Assembly: GCA_013399855.1 (NCBI GenBank)
Contig: VXAY01005021.1
Span: forward strand, 186,001-250,000
Reading direction: 5' to 3'
Length of the DNA stretch: 64,000 nt
Origin: Oxyruncus cristatus
Taxonomy: Eukaryota; Chordata; Aves; Passeriformes; Cotingidae
The notes beneath the pieces were generated by a model. That model was not told the DNA's origin, did no database searches, and was given only the letters and a program-made list of their open reading frames with translations. Both the position numbers and the translations under genes were made by a program. The first letter of the stretch is position 1. Each line of letters starts with the position of its first letter. Below are positions 25,480-36,372 of this stretch, piece by piece.

Positions 25480-28195
25480 TGTACTAAATAAATTGTGATT
25501 GGTGAAATTAAAGTATCAGATTAGCTGCTTTTCTGGCAAAGCTGCTTTCCGGAATGGATAGAGGAACATAATGCCTAACAATACCTTCCCCTATTGTCCA
25601 TCATGCATGTAGCTTCAAAAGCACACCGGGAAGAGGCTTCTTCATGAAGGTGTTAGGTACGAGGAGGGTTATCGGGTTAGGAAGAGGCTCATTTTCTTTG
25701 TAATTTCTCTCTCAGACTGTGAGAGGTTAAAATGGTTAAGCAGTTTTCCTTCACTCTGTATTATGGCTCATTCCTACAAGCAATAAAATGAAGGAATTAC
25801 TTGTAAGGGCAGAAATGTCATTATTTTTGCACTCATCCTGACCCCAGCATCTAAAAATACAAAATGCTGGAATTTGTGGAGCAGGTGACATTTTGAAAAA
25901 GGGCCTAGGGAAGTCTAATAGTGTAAAGGCTAAATGTACTTAGAAGGTGGAGGAACAGAAATAGAGAGATATCTCTGCTTCTGACCTAGGCCTAACAAGA
26001 TTGGCCACATAATTCATTTCAATGACTTCTTGTCTGTGCAGTTTACCTCTGGGTTTAGACAGAAACATTTCTCTTTAGCATAATGGATCACAGTGTCATG
26101 TTGCCTACCTTCTGCCTCAGAATGGGGTTAATTTTAGTCTGATCCTCATGTTGAACACACAAGGAATATATATGACTCATCAACCTTTGCCGAAAGCATA
26201 AGATACATTCCTGAAACTCAAAGGCTATCCACTATTTTAAAAGATTTGGCTGCCTTGTATTAATTGTACTGAGCTTCCTTTTAGGTCTCCAGCAGCCTAC
26301 TGAAGCTGCACAGCAAGGTATATAAAATTTCTAAAACACTGTATCACAGTTCTGCAATCCCTTTTTTTTTTCCCCTTCTTTTTTTCTTCCTAACAACCTC
26401 ACTAGTCAAGTACTTAATTCTGCTTCCACAGGGATGATGCATTATTTCTAGTGTATTAGCTAGTATTTATCCTGCAGTGTCTCATCTCTGAGCATGCAAC
26501 AGCCTGGAGAATCAGGCATTTGAGCAGGAGTTAAAGAAGAATTAATGCAATGGTGAGTAAAAGATCTTTTTACTCTTCTTGATTTGAAAGCAGACATGGC
26601 TAAATACTGATCACATCAGTAAAATGTCAAGGCATCTATGAGAAATCTGGTAAGGATGGCCATGTAGTTTGAGAAAAATTAAGACATTTCTCTGTATTTC
26701 CCTTAGTCTTTTTTGTCATAATCAACAAATACCTGCTACTATTGTCTGCCCCTCCGCTAAAATTTCCGACTTTCATGTGTAGTCAGGCCACCTACAAAGG
26801 TGTAAGCAAAGTATTCAAAGGGCAGAATAGCACAGTCTTAGTAAGGGAATTTTAGGCACTTCCCATCTCAGAGGACCTAGACTTTTTTTTTTCACCTTGC
26901 TTTTTCAGAGTAGATTTGACCTAAGGCTAAAATCCCTGCTATGCTGCAGGTCATAACAAAAAACTCATGGCTTCACCGGGGTCAGGCTTTCACTTAAGGA
27001 GCCTGTAGCACACTTTGCTGCTGCAAAACAGAACTGAGTCAAAAGAGCAGATATGTCAAGCAACCTGGTGTCATTTCTCTAAGAGGCATCTTTTTACCTA
27101 CTGCAGTGGCAGCCTGTGGTGCAGCAGGAAAGACTTGCAGTTCCCTATGAACACGATCCTATGTTTCACATGGCCAGTTCTTCTGCTTCCTCAAAGAATA
27201 ATAATTCATCGGATTTAGCCAGGAGGCCTACCAAAAAGCATCCAGCACAGATGGCTTCATCTTTTACTGCTATATTTACCTTGCCCTCCTTACACCAATG
27301 TTTGTTCCCTGTGCCAATCTTCCAAGCAGAGAAACTAAGCAGACCAACAACACTGGGTCTGCTGCAGCATTGGAAACATGTTTATCTCGCAGAGTCCTTC
27401 TTGCCTTTCCTACCTCAGAGAATACCAAAGACTATCTCTTCTTCCCTAACCTCACAGAGACAACCCTTTAGTCAGAGCATGGCCATTGCTTGCTGTTAGA
27501 GCCAGCTCTCATCAAGGGCAACACCAGCTTTTTGCCACCAAGCCCCTCAGCGCCAACTGCAGTGGGAGACACTGTCACTGCACAGATAATTTTTTTCAGA
27601 AGCCTAAGCCAACCCCTCTGAGATGCAGAGAGCCTCCTGCTATAAATTGGCATAGTTCCACTAAATTTATGCTGAGTTACACTACTTGCAACCATAAGCC
27701 TATCCTCTCGTGTATTTGAATTATGAAACAGATTTTAGTTACAGTATCCCACATTGCTCCTCAAGTAATAAACCCTATAATATTCTCAATCTCCTCAGGT
27801 GCATGTTTGGTAATACCTTGTAATGTTTTTTATAGTTCTTCTATCTTCACCAATTTCATTAACTTAATGGTCAATGTCTTTATGCTTTTTGAAAGACCCC
27901 AGATTAAAAATGGTTGTTAAGTACAGAACAACAGAACTACAAAAGAAATTTGTAGTATTTGATTGAAATACAACTGGTAAAAATAAAAAGGTTCTTGTTT
28001 GTTCTCTAGTTATAGCTTTTAACCAGAGCAGATAATCAAATTCCAGATTTTGGATGCATATGAAATCTGACCCCTAATCTAAATGACAAGTAACCTCCAG
28101 TATAATGGGATGAAACAAAAACCATAGCTCCAAATAGTCCTAAAATTTGGGGGGTTCTAAATCTGGATTTGAAATTTATGGCTTATGCTTATTCA
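25480..28195. other. Non-coding DNA, no gene seen
   Basis: No recognisable exon or transposon. The frame 27116-27499 plus (127 codons) is Ser/Pro-rich and unfamiliar and overlaps minus-strand frames. A near-perfect palindrome gagtaaaagatctttttact (about 26555-26575) and polypyrimidine tracts (26360-26390) are present. No function is assigned. Confidence 0.5.
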
Positions 28196-28238
28196 AATAA
28201 ACTTCTATTTAAACACATATTTCAATAAACTTCTATTT
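28196..28238. repeat. Direct repeat of aataaacttctattt
   Basis: The 15-mer aataaacttctattt occurs at 28196-28210 and again at 28224-28238, a 28-bp period. It is a small direct duplication in AT-rich DNA and contains two AATAAA words by chance. Confidence 0.8.
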
Positions 28239-31099
28239 TGTGGTTTGAGTCTATTTAAGTAAGCCCTTTAAAACTGAGTTCTATTTATAGGCCACAAATT
28301 TATTTACAGTATCATTTTTTATTATTTTAGGATTAGCTATATCTTTATGTAAAGAAACTTTATTCAGAAGATATTCCTCCCTTCATCCATGACATAATCT
28401 AAGGGATGCAACAGAAATGGTTGCATCATGTGTTTATTATTATAAATAAATCACTTATTGGCAGTGTTTCAGGACAAGAACATACAGGAAAGACGAGCAT
28501 TAGAGGGTGAAAAGATTTCAGTTACTCTTATTCCCATACTTTTTTTTTTCTTTTCTTTATTGTCTTTGTTTTAATTAAATTTAGTATAGGAGGTTTTGAA
28601 TTAAGTTTAATTGAAGAATAGTCCATGTCCTCACTGAGTAGTTCCCAAAATGGATAAGACTTAAGGCTATTGTTAAAAATTATGATCTTTTAATATGGTG
28701 TTCAAAAACATCACCCAAAATGAAATTAACACAATTATTTTTGTAAATATGTTTTCTGCCAGACCATTCTTTTTTAGCAGGATCCATTCTTTATCATCCA
28801 CTGCCATCAATTTATCCCTTCTTTTTTTTCCTTACTCATCTCTTTCCTTTTACCCAAATCCCTGCCAGTCTTTTTATTAGTACCCCTTTCCTCCTGTTTG
28901 GGGCCAAAAAACAATGGTGAACTCAGCTGAGCCTCAGAGATCAAAAGTCTATGTGACTGAGTCACCTTGCAGTATTAGGGCTTCTATAGCTTCCTTCTTA
29001 TCTCCCCATTAGCACTTCAACTATACCTCATTTTTATAAGGCTCCAAGTTCTCTCTCAGGAGAGATGAGCAAAGAAATAGATGACAGTTGCCACTTCTAG
29101 GTTTTCCAAAAGTTGGCAATCAGAGCGAGAAGTCATGAATCCACAGTACTGCTGCAATATCATTTTCTGTAGACCTAAGACATAAACTGTCATATGATTC
29201 CTTTAGGCTCCCTTACCTCATATGCTACGTTTTTGTTTTAACAAAGAAAAAGGTCCATCCTTTTTTCCAATTCAGCTGAGGAGATATGACAAAAGACAGA
29301 GTTTTCATGAACTAATTACAGTCCTTTGGAAATTACCTTTTGTGCTAGAAAAACATTATTGTTTTTCTTTTTTTCCCCTACTGATGAGAAAGTAAGCAGT
29401 ATGAATAAAAAGTACTATTTAAAGAAAGAGTACAGTTACATAACCTTTCCACAAAATTCAGACAATTTTTTAGCTCCCCTTTGCAAAAAGAAGTATGCTA
29501 CTTCCACAGAATTATACACACAATAATCTATAAAAGATTTCTATATAGAAAAAAATACGGGGTTTTATCCTTTGGAAGAGAGTATTGCCTAATGTCACAG
29601 TGTACATTCACCATTCAACAATGCCATCATGTTTTGCCATATTCTAATAGTATACAGCAAAACTTGCCAGCATATACTCCTGTCTCCCTAGTTTGAAAAT
29701 CAAGGAGAAAGGTGTGCACATACTTAATGACAGACTTCAACCCCTTATGGTGCAGGTCATCACAAGCTGATACAGGGCCACACTGTCACCAAAACAGAGC
29801 TCTGGGTCAGAAGGCAGTTGCCTACAACGTAAAACTATGATCATTACATAATTTTTTTGTTGCCCATGTGGTCTAGAAGGACCACGTGGGTAGTCCTCCC
29901 AAATCAGCAAAGTCATCATACCATGACTACTGCTAGAAATCAGAGGAGAGGTACTTCTTAAAATGCACCAAAATTTGGTGGTGTTTAAAGAAAGTATATA
30001 AGTACCCAGAGGAGTTACATAAGTGGATGTGGTTAATTATTTCACAAGCGAGACCTATGCAAGGAAACATTTACTACAAACAGTGTCTCTGCAGTGTATT
30101 GTCCACTTAGGTATTGTACTGAGAAAGCACAGGGATGAACCAGTACTTAGGTAAGAACAGGGCTGAGCATTTTTCTACTGCTAAGAACTGTATGCAAAGG
30201 TGTCATCTATTCTTCAGTGTTTGATCAGGGTGTGAGAGGACCCCACATGTAGTTTGTAACTATATAGGTGTAGTTCAGGCTTTCAGGTTCCCTCAGCAAA
30301 CTCCACTAGCATGGAAAACAGAACCAACATGATTATGGCACCCTAAAGGCATGAATTATGTAATTCATTTTACTTGCAATCTCCTGGGACCCCTGAGTAA
30401 GCATTTCTTTTTCGAGCTGTATGTAGTACGCACTGAGAAAGACCCGGTTGTTTGGACAGAGGTACCGGATTTGCATCTGTATTAGAAATATTCTTCCTCT
30501 CTTTCTCTATGTCCCCCAATGAAGTGCAACAGAGTCATTATTTCTCATTTTAATAGGCAACAGCACAGCAATTTTTATCTAAGTAAAAACAAACATCATG
30601 TGAATCATATACAAAATCTCTTATTTTTCCAGGAAGGGTAGAATCATGAAAAGAACTGTAAGAAAACGTGGCATACTACTTTTGGTGCCTTCCTGCCAGC
30701 CAGAAAAAAAAAGCTGTAACAACAACAACTAAAGTCACAAAGAAGCTTTGTGGTTTATCAACTATACCACTGAGCCTTTTGGCCATCACTGTAAATCTCT
30801 TCAAATTCTTGCTCCTGTTTTGATGGAAAACATTCAGTTCTATAATAATAGTACTTAGATAACCTGTACTTGACCTGTCTTTGGATAGTGATGATTTTCC
30901 ATACAAGATGTTTTACTGTGATAACACAGTGATTCAGACACTCTATCTTAAGGCAGCTGGTGTACAAGTGCTTGGCTCTGAGAATTTTTTTTCTCCGCTG
31001 CTATTTGAATGTAAGCTGCGTGCTGAAGGTCTTTCATGCCAGGCACATTTTCAAAGTATTCTCCCAGTTAATGCATTTCCATTAGAATCCCTCTGTTTT
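28239..31099. other. Non-coding DNA, no gene seen
   Basis: AT-rich spacer. The only local structure I note is a 10-bp stem-loop (29863-29872 with 29881-29890) containing CACGTG in its right arm. Open frames are short and unfamiliar. Confidence 0.55.
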
Positions 31100-31109
31100 T
31101 TATTTCAAG

Positions 31110-31551
31110 AACACAGCACTGCACCCATGGGAACTGAGCTTTTCAGGTGTTAAAGAGGATTTGTTATAAAGAAAGTGATTATAATAGGATTTAATGTAAT
31201 TGAAAGTCAAGGTACAGTAGCCATACACTGTATCAGAGACAGCATTAAACTTGTTTTGTGAGTGAAGGAGTTTTGCTAAGTAAAACCTGAGGCCACAATG
31301 AATAAACCAGGGTGGAAGACCTCCTGCTGTTGTGCTCCGTTCATTAGCCAGTGCTGTCCTGACTGCCTTGCTCCCCAGAGAGTCAGGACAAGCAGCAGAG
31401 CTGAACTCCCAGAGGCTTGTAACAGCACGAAAAAAATCTTCAGAAATAGCAGAGGCAGCTCCCATGGATTCAGCCCATCCACGCAAGTCCTCATCTTGCA
31501 GGTTGTCACTAGCTCTGGAAGAGGTGTTTTCAGCCACAACCCCAGGTAAGT
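31110..31551 (+). other. Stop-poor stretch ending in a perfect splice donor; exon-like, unproven
   Basis: Several frames on both strands are simultaneously open here (for example 31332-31622 plus, 31298-31549 plus, 31100-31585 minus), reflecting higher GC and few stop words. On plus the stretch contains a perfect 5' splice consensus, cccag followed by GTAAGT (intron would start at 31546). Acceptor-like polypyrimidine-AG sites precede it (AG at 31108-31109, and the cgttcattag site near 31350). An exon of a non-coding transcript is possible. No translated frame resembles a known protein, and GTAAGT also occurs by chance, so confidence is low. Confidence 0.2.
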
Positions 31552-32958
31552 TGCACAGATGGCCTGACATTGCTGTGCAAGACAATGCTTTTGTTCATGG
31601 GACCAATGTGAAACTAATTTGATCTTCCACAAATTCACTGAATTCCTCTGTACCATCTACCCTGCTGGCAAGCAAAGGAGTTGTCAAAACTCTCTAGAAA
31701 AACCCTGTTCCCCTTAATTGCTTTCCTTGCATCCTTGAAATCCCATGGACAGACAGGCTTACGGTATCTCACATATTTAAATAACCCTTATTATCAAGTA
31801 ATTGCCATTCTTCAGAATTTTCATCTTCTTTTTCCTTATCATAGCTTGCACTCTTTACTTTTGGCTTCATTCCTGCTCTCTCCATTTTCCAGGGGATCTT
31901 GCTTACCTCAAATAGCATTTTGAACTTCACCATTTAATCATAATTTGTTTTCTTTTTCCTTCTGCTTTCTTTTTAGCTGCTTCTGTGAGTATTACAATGT
32001 CCTTAGATAACTTCTTTCTTTATTGTATGTGGGTAGTAGAAGTCACTGCTATTATCTTTTATTCCACTTGTTCCCTCTTTGCTATTCTTCAACATTATGC
32101 ATTCAGTAACTTCTCCAGATCAGAGGTCAGGAATTCAGACTCACTCGTATTTGGGCACTTTTATGTCCCTAGCTGACTTGGTCAAAGTGTTTTTCATTTA
32201 AAAGACAAAAAGTCTCTTTCAATAAAAATGTACTTTTAAGGAAAGAAAAATATATACTTTACAATATTTTCCATGGCAAAGGGCATTGTTCCAGAAAGAA
32301 ATCAGTTCAGATCAGACCAACACAAACTAGACTGTGGCTTTAACCAAGCTATTGCTTCAGTTTTCAGTTTTCTCAGGAAATCTCTTAACAAAAAGCCTGA
32401 CAATCTTCTTTCAAATTTCCTAGAGATAGAATTGGCATTTGGGGATCATAATGGATGCAGGTGACTGCACAGGTACATTTGATTTTAAAAAAACAGTGAC
32501 AGCTCTGTATATTGGGTCTTCATTAATCTGGGTCTTCACATTGAAAAAGAGATTTAGAATAATGAAGCATTTTCATGTACTACAGTGAGCATAAGTTTCC
32601 CACAAGCTGTTTCTTCCTAAATGACATAGAATATATGCCGGATCTTAGGTCAACCACAAATAAAGCAACTTGGGGTTTGCAACACGTACGCATATATGCA
32701 CCAGCATCACAATCATCCTACCCCAACGTTTTGCTTGTTGCCATCCCTGAAACACAGGCCCCTCAGTGATGTAGCATGGCAGCAGTTGCAACAGCATGAG
32801 CAGCAACTAGACAGCTCCAGTTCTAAGCAGCATGTTCCTGTATAATTTGCTTTTCATGCCTCTGCCCATCCACAGCTCAGAAGTTTGCATGAGTGTAAAA
32901 AGTGCATGATCTGCTGTGAGCGGCCACCAACCAAGGAAAGTAGGCTCTTGTTTCAGAA
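31552..32958. other. Non-coding DNA, no gene seen
   Basis: Pyrimidine-rich in parts, with an acceptor-like tract ending at 31976 that is followed 8 nt later by GTGAGT. Frames are short and unfamiliar. No repeat family is recognised. Confidence 0.55.
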
Positions 32959-32987
32959 GCGCGCGCGCGCACACACACACACACACA
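32959..32987. repeat. Compound microsatellite (GC)6(AC)8
   Basis: Alternating purine-pyrimidine tract: GC dinucleotides from 32959 pass into AC dinucleotides to 32986. GC/AC alternation is the classical Z-DNA-prone sequence. It is likely length-polymorphic. Confidence 0.95.
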
Positions 32988-33442
32988 GAGGTTGCGGGTG
33001 TTGGGGCAGAGGAGAGACAGGTGAAGGTTTATTTTCAAGGTTTCCTTGCTTCTTGTCTTCCAACTCCACTTTAACATTCTCCTAGATGGGGCATGAAAAT
33101 GGAAATCCCAGATTCACCATTCCCATCCTTCTCTTATTGTCATTACAGCCTGCGCAGCATCTGCAACTCTGAACCATCTCTTTTATTCCATTTCCCAAAT
33201 GTGCAGTGGTCACACACTCCTAGCATTTCTCATACAGAAGAGAAAAAGCTGTTTGCACCATTATTTCCTTTATTTCTGCTTCTTCACCTCTCTATTTTGG
33301 GTCAGGATTTGTATTCTTTCTTTCCGAGGAAGAAAGAGAAAAAAAAAACAACTGAGGAAGTTCATTATTAAAAAAAAGCGAAATGTCACCGATAATTAGC
33401 TAGGAACACTAACCCGAGGAACCAGTTTAGGAACACACATAG
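32988..33442. other. Spacer between two similar microsatellites
   Basis: Pyrimidine-rich sequence with frame 33093-33371 plus (92 codons), low in complexity and unfamiliar. No gene signal is seen. Confidence 0.55.
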
Positions 33443-33477
33443 ACACGCGCGCGCGCGCACACACACACACACACACA
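33443..33477. repeat. Compound microsatellite ACAC(GC)n(AC)n
   Basis: A second GC-to-AC tract in the same orientation and order as the one 484 bp upstream, slightly longer. It is Z-DNA-prone and probably polymorphic. Confidence 0.95.
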
Positions 33478-34109
33478 AAACAAGTCATGTTTCAAGCTTA
33501 AAATTCAGGACCTTTGATGAAAACGTTCAGTGGTGAGAGGATCAATTTCTGATGATGTTCTTGAAGGGCAGAAAGAGAGATAATAACTTTGATGCCGGCT
33601 CTTTGTTTAAATGACTATTGTTTGTAGTTAGCTACTATTTAATCTCCACTACAGAAAGGAACCACTAGACAGCTAAACTCTCTTCTAATGAGATCATTAT
33701 TTTCTTACCACTCTTCAGAATGAATGTCATTTTACATAGCAAAACTACAGAGGCAGCGTTTTAGAACACTGCTACCTTTTATCTAACCAACATAAGAGGC
33801 ACTTGAGAAAAGGACAAGGAGGGTCAAGAAGAAAATGTATGCAGCAGAGCTTCTTTGCCTGGCAGGCAAGGAAAGGACAAAGGAAGAGGTCCATGATAAC
33901 AAAACTGACCATCATTATCAGCGGAGAGGGGTCCAAGCTGCAAAGTTTCAGAAATAGTTAGAGTGGGTTTGGACCAGTATATTAAAGGGATTTGCCTGGA
34001 TTTAATGCCAACCTTCAGGGTTTAGTCACATATTTAATTAGCACTAAATATTGTGTAACACTTTGACATTTGCCAATTATTATCCAGCCTGGAAAGATAC
34101 CAGCAAGCT
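33478..34109. other. Non-coding spacer, nothing specific
   Basis: Unique AT-rich sequence leading into the CpG-enriched patch. No exon or repeat is recognised. Confidence 0.55.
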
Positions 34110-34508
34110 TAGCAGCGACAGAAACATTGCTGCTTCTGCGTACTGCCCCTTTAAAGAGCGAAGTCTCTCCCTCCCAGACAAAGGGGACATGCATGCGATA
34201 TGTGCCATTTCGCATTTCATTTTAGCTGCAGACGGAGAGAGGAAAGCCGGTGCATTCTGCTACAGCAGTTTCAAACCCATCTGCCCGCCCTGCCCCTGGG
34301 CCAGACGTTGCCTTCCTTCCCTTAGAGCTCCAGCAACACAACCCAAACATATGCCCGTGCCTCAGCCACTGCAGCTCACAGCCCACAGCCTTAATAAAGG
34401 GCAGCTCTGCACTAACACACCGGATCGCTGTTCCGGCAACAGAACCCTTGGAGCGAGGAGGGAGGGTGCGCACTGTTGGAGGCAGTCACGTTTTAAATTG
34501 CTGTAAGT
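34110..34508 (+). promoter_or_regulatory. CpG-enriched patch ending in a splice-donor-like GTAAGT
   Basis: By eye about 15 CpG dinucleotides fall in 400 bp, against one every few hundred bases nearby. GC is near 50%, with facing ETS-type words CCGGAT (34420-34425) and TTCCGG (34431-34436). A perfect donor GTAAGT starts at 34503. This combination is what a weak CpG-island promoter with a short first exon would look like, reading plus. There is no TATA box at a sensible spacing. The frames (for example 34051-34506 plus) are unfamiliar, so any transcript is more likely non-coding. A conserved enhancer is the main alternative. Confidence 0.3.
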
Positions 34509-35753
34509 CGCTGCTTTGGTGCCTGCCACTCAGTCAAGCAGGGCATTCATATTCATGGGGCTGACACTCTACCTGTGCCCCTCTGCCTTGTTAATAAATG
34601 AACGGAGGATTCTGAACAGGAATTTGCAGACCAAGGAGCTGCCTAGAACCAGCTAATCAGAAAAAGTAGTCCCAGGGAGCAGGTAGAAATTATACTGCCA
34701 GCCTTGAGCATTCAGAATTGTGAAACTGGCCCAAGGAATCATGAGAGCTACTTAAAAATCATGTGATTTTAATAAACAATTCGCAGGGGAATGGTTTTAT
34801 TTGCTTTTGGATTTTACAGATTCCCAGGATCATGTTTATAAACTTTTAGCCAGAATATAAGGCCCTGAAGGCTCTTATTAAAAAGGGAAAGAGAGAAAGA
34901 TCTGAATCCCCTCCTTCAATCCCAGGACGAGCCACATGACAACAAAAGATGTGATCAGAAATCCTACTACTTGTCGGACTTTGAAAGCCGTCAGAGCAGG
35001 CAATCATTTAACCTCTTTATCCACTCTCCCGCCTCATATTCCTCTTTAAAAACATGGAAGTTTTTGCATTTGTTCCTTCTGTTGATTCATTTGTTCCCCC
35101 TGTGTTTCTCTAAATCTGAAATAAGTCATCTCTTTTGCCCTTTGTTTATGGGAAAGCATGTTTGGAAGAGAAAGAATCAATGTTACACTCATCAAATGGA
35201 GGAGTGTTTGGCATTCATAACATGAATGGATGAAAATAAATGCCTCTGGCTGCAGTTTTCTCCCTGCAGTTCCATGCTCCAGCTCTACCAGGCCTGAATC
35301 CGAGCGGTGGTGTGGGGAAAGGGGCCTCTTTTGGAGTTTTCAGTGTAACGGTCAGAGCATTCAGGCATGTGCAGACATGCCAGTCCTGGCCTGCGCTTTT
35401 TGTTTTTGTTTGTTGTTTGTTTTAACAGCTGCTAATAATTATATTATCCTGCTACAGAGGTAGTTCTGGGAAATGGGGATCTTTGAAAGCACCGAAGTGA
35501 TAGGCGGGAGATGCCGCTTCCCTCCCCCCTCTCCCCTTCACCATGTTAGTTTTCAGATACAAACAGCATTCCTGCCTCATTCCCCTCTGAAGTTAAAAGA
35601 CTTAAATTCTTTACAAGGAAGGTCATCCTTTCGTAGCCAAAACCCTGTTTGCTTTTGCCTTTCCACTCACTTTCAAATGAAACAAAAAATAACCCCAAGA
35701 GTGTGCACCAGCCCACTTCACCAACTCAGAAATTAAGCATAACAAGCTCGGGG
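34509..35753. other. Non-coding DNA, intron-like if the neighbouring splice signals are real
   Basis: Unique sequence with no recognised repeat. Pyrimidine-rich stretches occur at 35040-35110 and 35515-35540. Short frames translate to unfamiliar sequence. Confidence 0.5.
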
Positions 35754-35781
35754 AAAAAAAAAAAAAAAANAAAAAAAAAAA
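35754..35781. repeat. Poly-A run containing the only ambiguous base (N at 35770)
   Basis: A 28-nt A run is interrupted by one N. The N probably marks a homopolymer the assembler could not size, so the true length is uncertain. Confidence 0.97.
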
Positions 35782-35801
35782 GACTGTGTCTGAGTTTATT
35801 T

Positions 35802-35804
<3 letters not shown>

Positions 35805-35842
<38 letters not shown>
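35805..35842. repeat. (TG)19 microsatellite
   Basis: Nineteen uninterrupted TG units run directly into tttt and cag, so the tract forms the pyrimidine/UG-rich part of a splice-acceptor-like site on plus. As RNA, (UG)n is a binding site for TDP-43 and CELF proteins (known for such tracts; not shown here). It is likely length-polymorphic. Confidence 0.96.
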
Positions 35843-35849
<7 letters not shown>

Positions 35850-35914
35850 CACAGGGCACTTCCCAGCAGCTCTTCCACGAATGCTGTGCAGAGTGTTCCC
35901 AGCGTGACCCTATG
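35850..35914 (+). other. Exon-like interval between acceptor and donor consensus, unproven
   Basis: This 65-nt interval is preceded by (TG)19TTTTCAG and followed by ATG|GTGAGT, a perfect donor. Two of the three plus frames are open through it, but neither translation is recognisable. A good acceptor, ttcttttcccctgcag, lies downstream (AG at 36095-36096). If real it would be an internal exon, 65 nt being small but normal. Chance pairing of acceptor and donor motifs is the main alternative. Confidence 0.2.
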
Positions 35915-36278
35915 GTGAGTTAGCAAGCTCTGGGCACACGGGCGGCAGTCACACGGTGTTCAGGACCTCGGTGTGCTCACTCAAAGGAACACTGTCAACT
36001 ACCTTTAATAGTGTTAAATATAATTTATCGATTCTCCATTGTTTGTAATAATAACCTCCCTGAAGCTTGAGAATAATGTTTTCTTTTCCCCTGCAGATTT
36101 TGTCCTGTCAAACAGGACCATTTTCATGGTGTTGCTAATAGACCTTGAAATTAACACCGCATTTATGTTTAGGATCCATACCACGATTGTTTGTGCTGGT
36201 GCACTGCACCCGTCCATCAGCAAAGCGAAATAGGAGATGGAAGATGCATCTGAGCCCCTTACCACCCTGGGAAAAAAT
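35915..36278. other. Non-coding DNA with good acceptor-like site
   Basis: A polypyrimidine tract with cag ends at 36096. One frame stays open for about 45 codons after it (to 36233) and is unfamiliar. No repeat is recognised up to the palindromic element at 36279. Confidence 0.4.
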
Positions 36279-36372
36279 GGGTCAAATTCTGCCCTTAGAC
36301 GTAAGCACAGAACACTCATTAAGGTCAGGGAGAGCCTCGCTGCATATGTGTCACTGAGGCAGAATTTGGCTC
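36279..36372. repeat. Ancient palindromic repeat, caaattctgcc / ggcagaatttg arms
   Basis: The left arm gggtcaaattctgcccttag (from 36279) and right arm ctgaggcagaatttggctc (36354-36372) are inverted copies. They enclose a centre related to cagggagagcctcgctgcatatgtg (quoted in parts). I recognise the layout of a common sauropsid fold-back repeat whose usual form has a ccattgacttcaatggg centre and arms reading ggccaaattctgccctcag. Here the exact centre has decayed. It is non-coding and ancient; I have no confident database name. Confidence 0.65.

Noticed and set aside
27116..27499. 127-codon plus frame, Ser/Pro-rich
   Set aside because: No recognisable domain, overlapped on minus; composition explains it.
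29863..29890. 10-bp stem-loop with CACGTG, and a similar one at 19041-19068
   Set aside because: Allowing G:U pairs, tens of stems this short are expected by chance in 64 kb.
31977..31984. Possible 8-nt microexon (acceptor at 31976, GTGAGT at 31985)
   Set aside because: Too short to distinguish from coincidence without RNA evidence.
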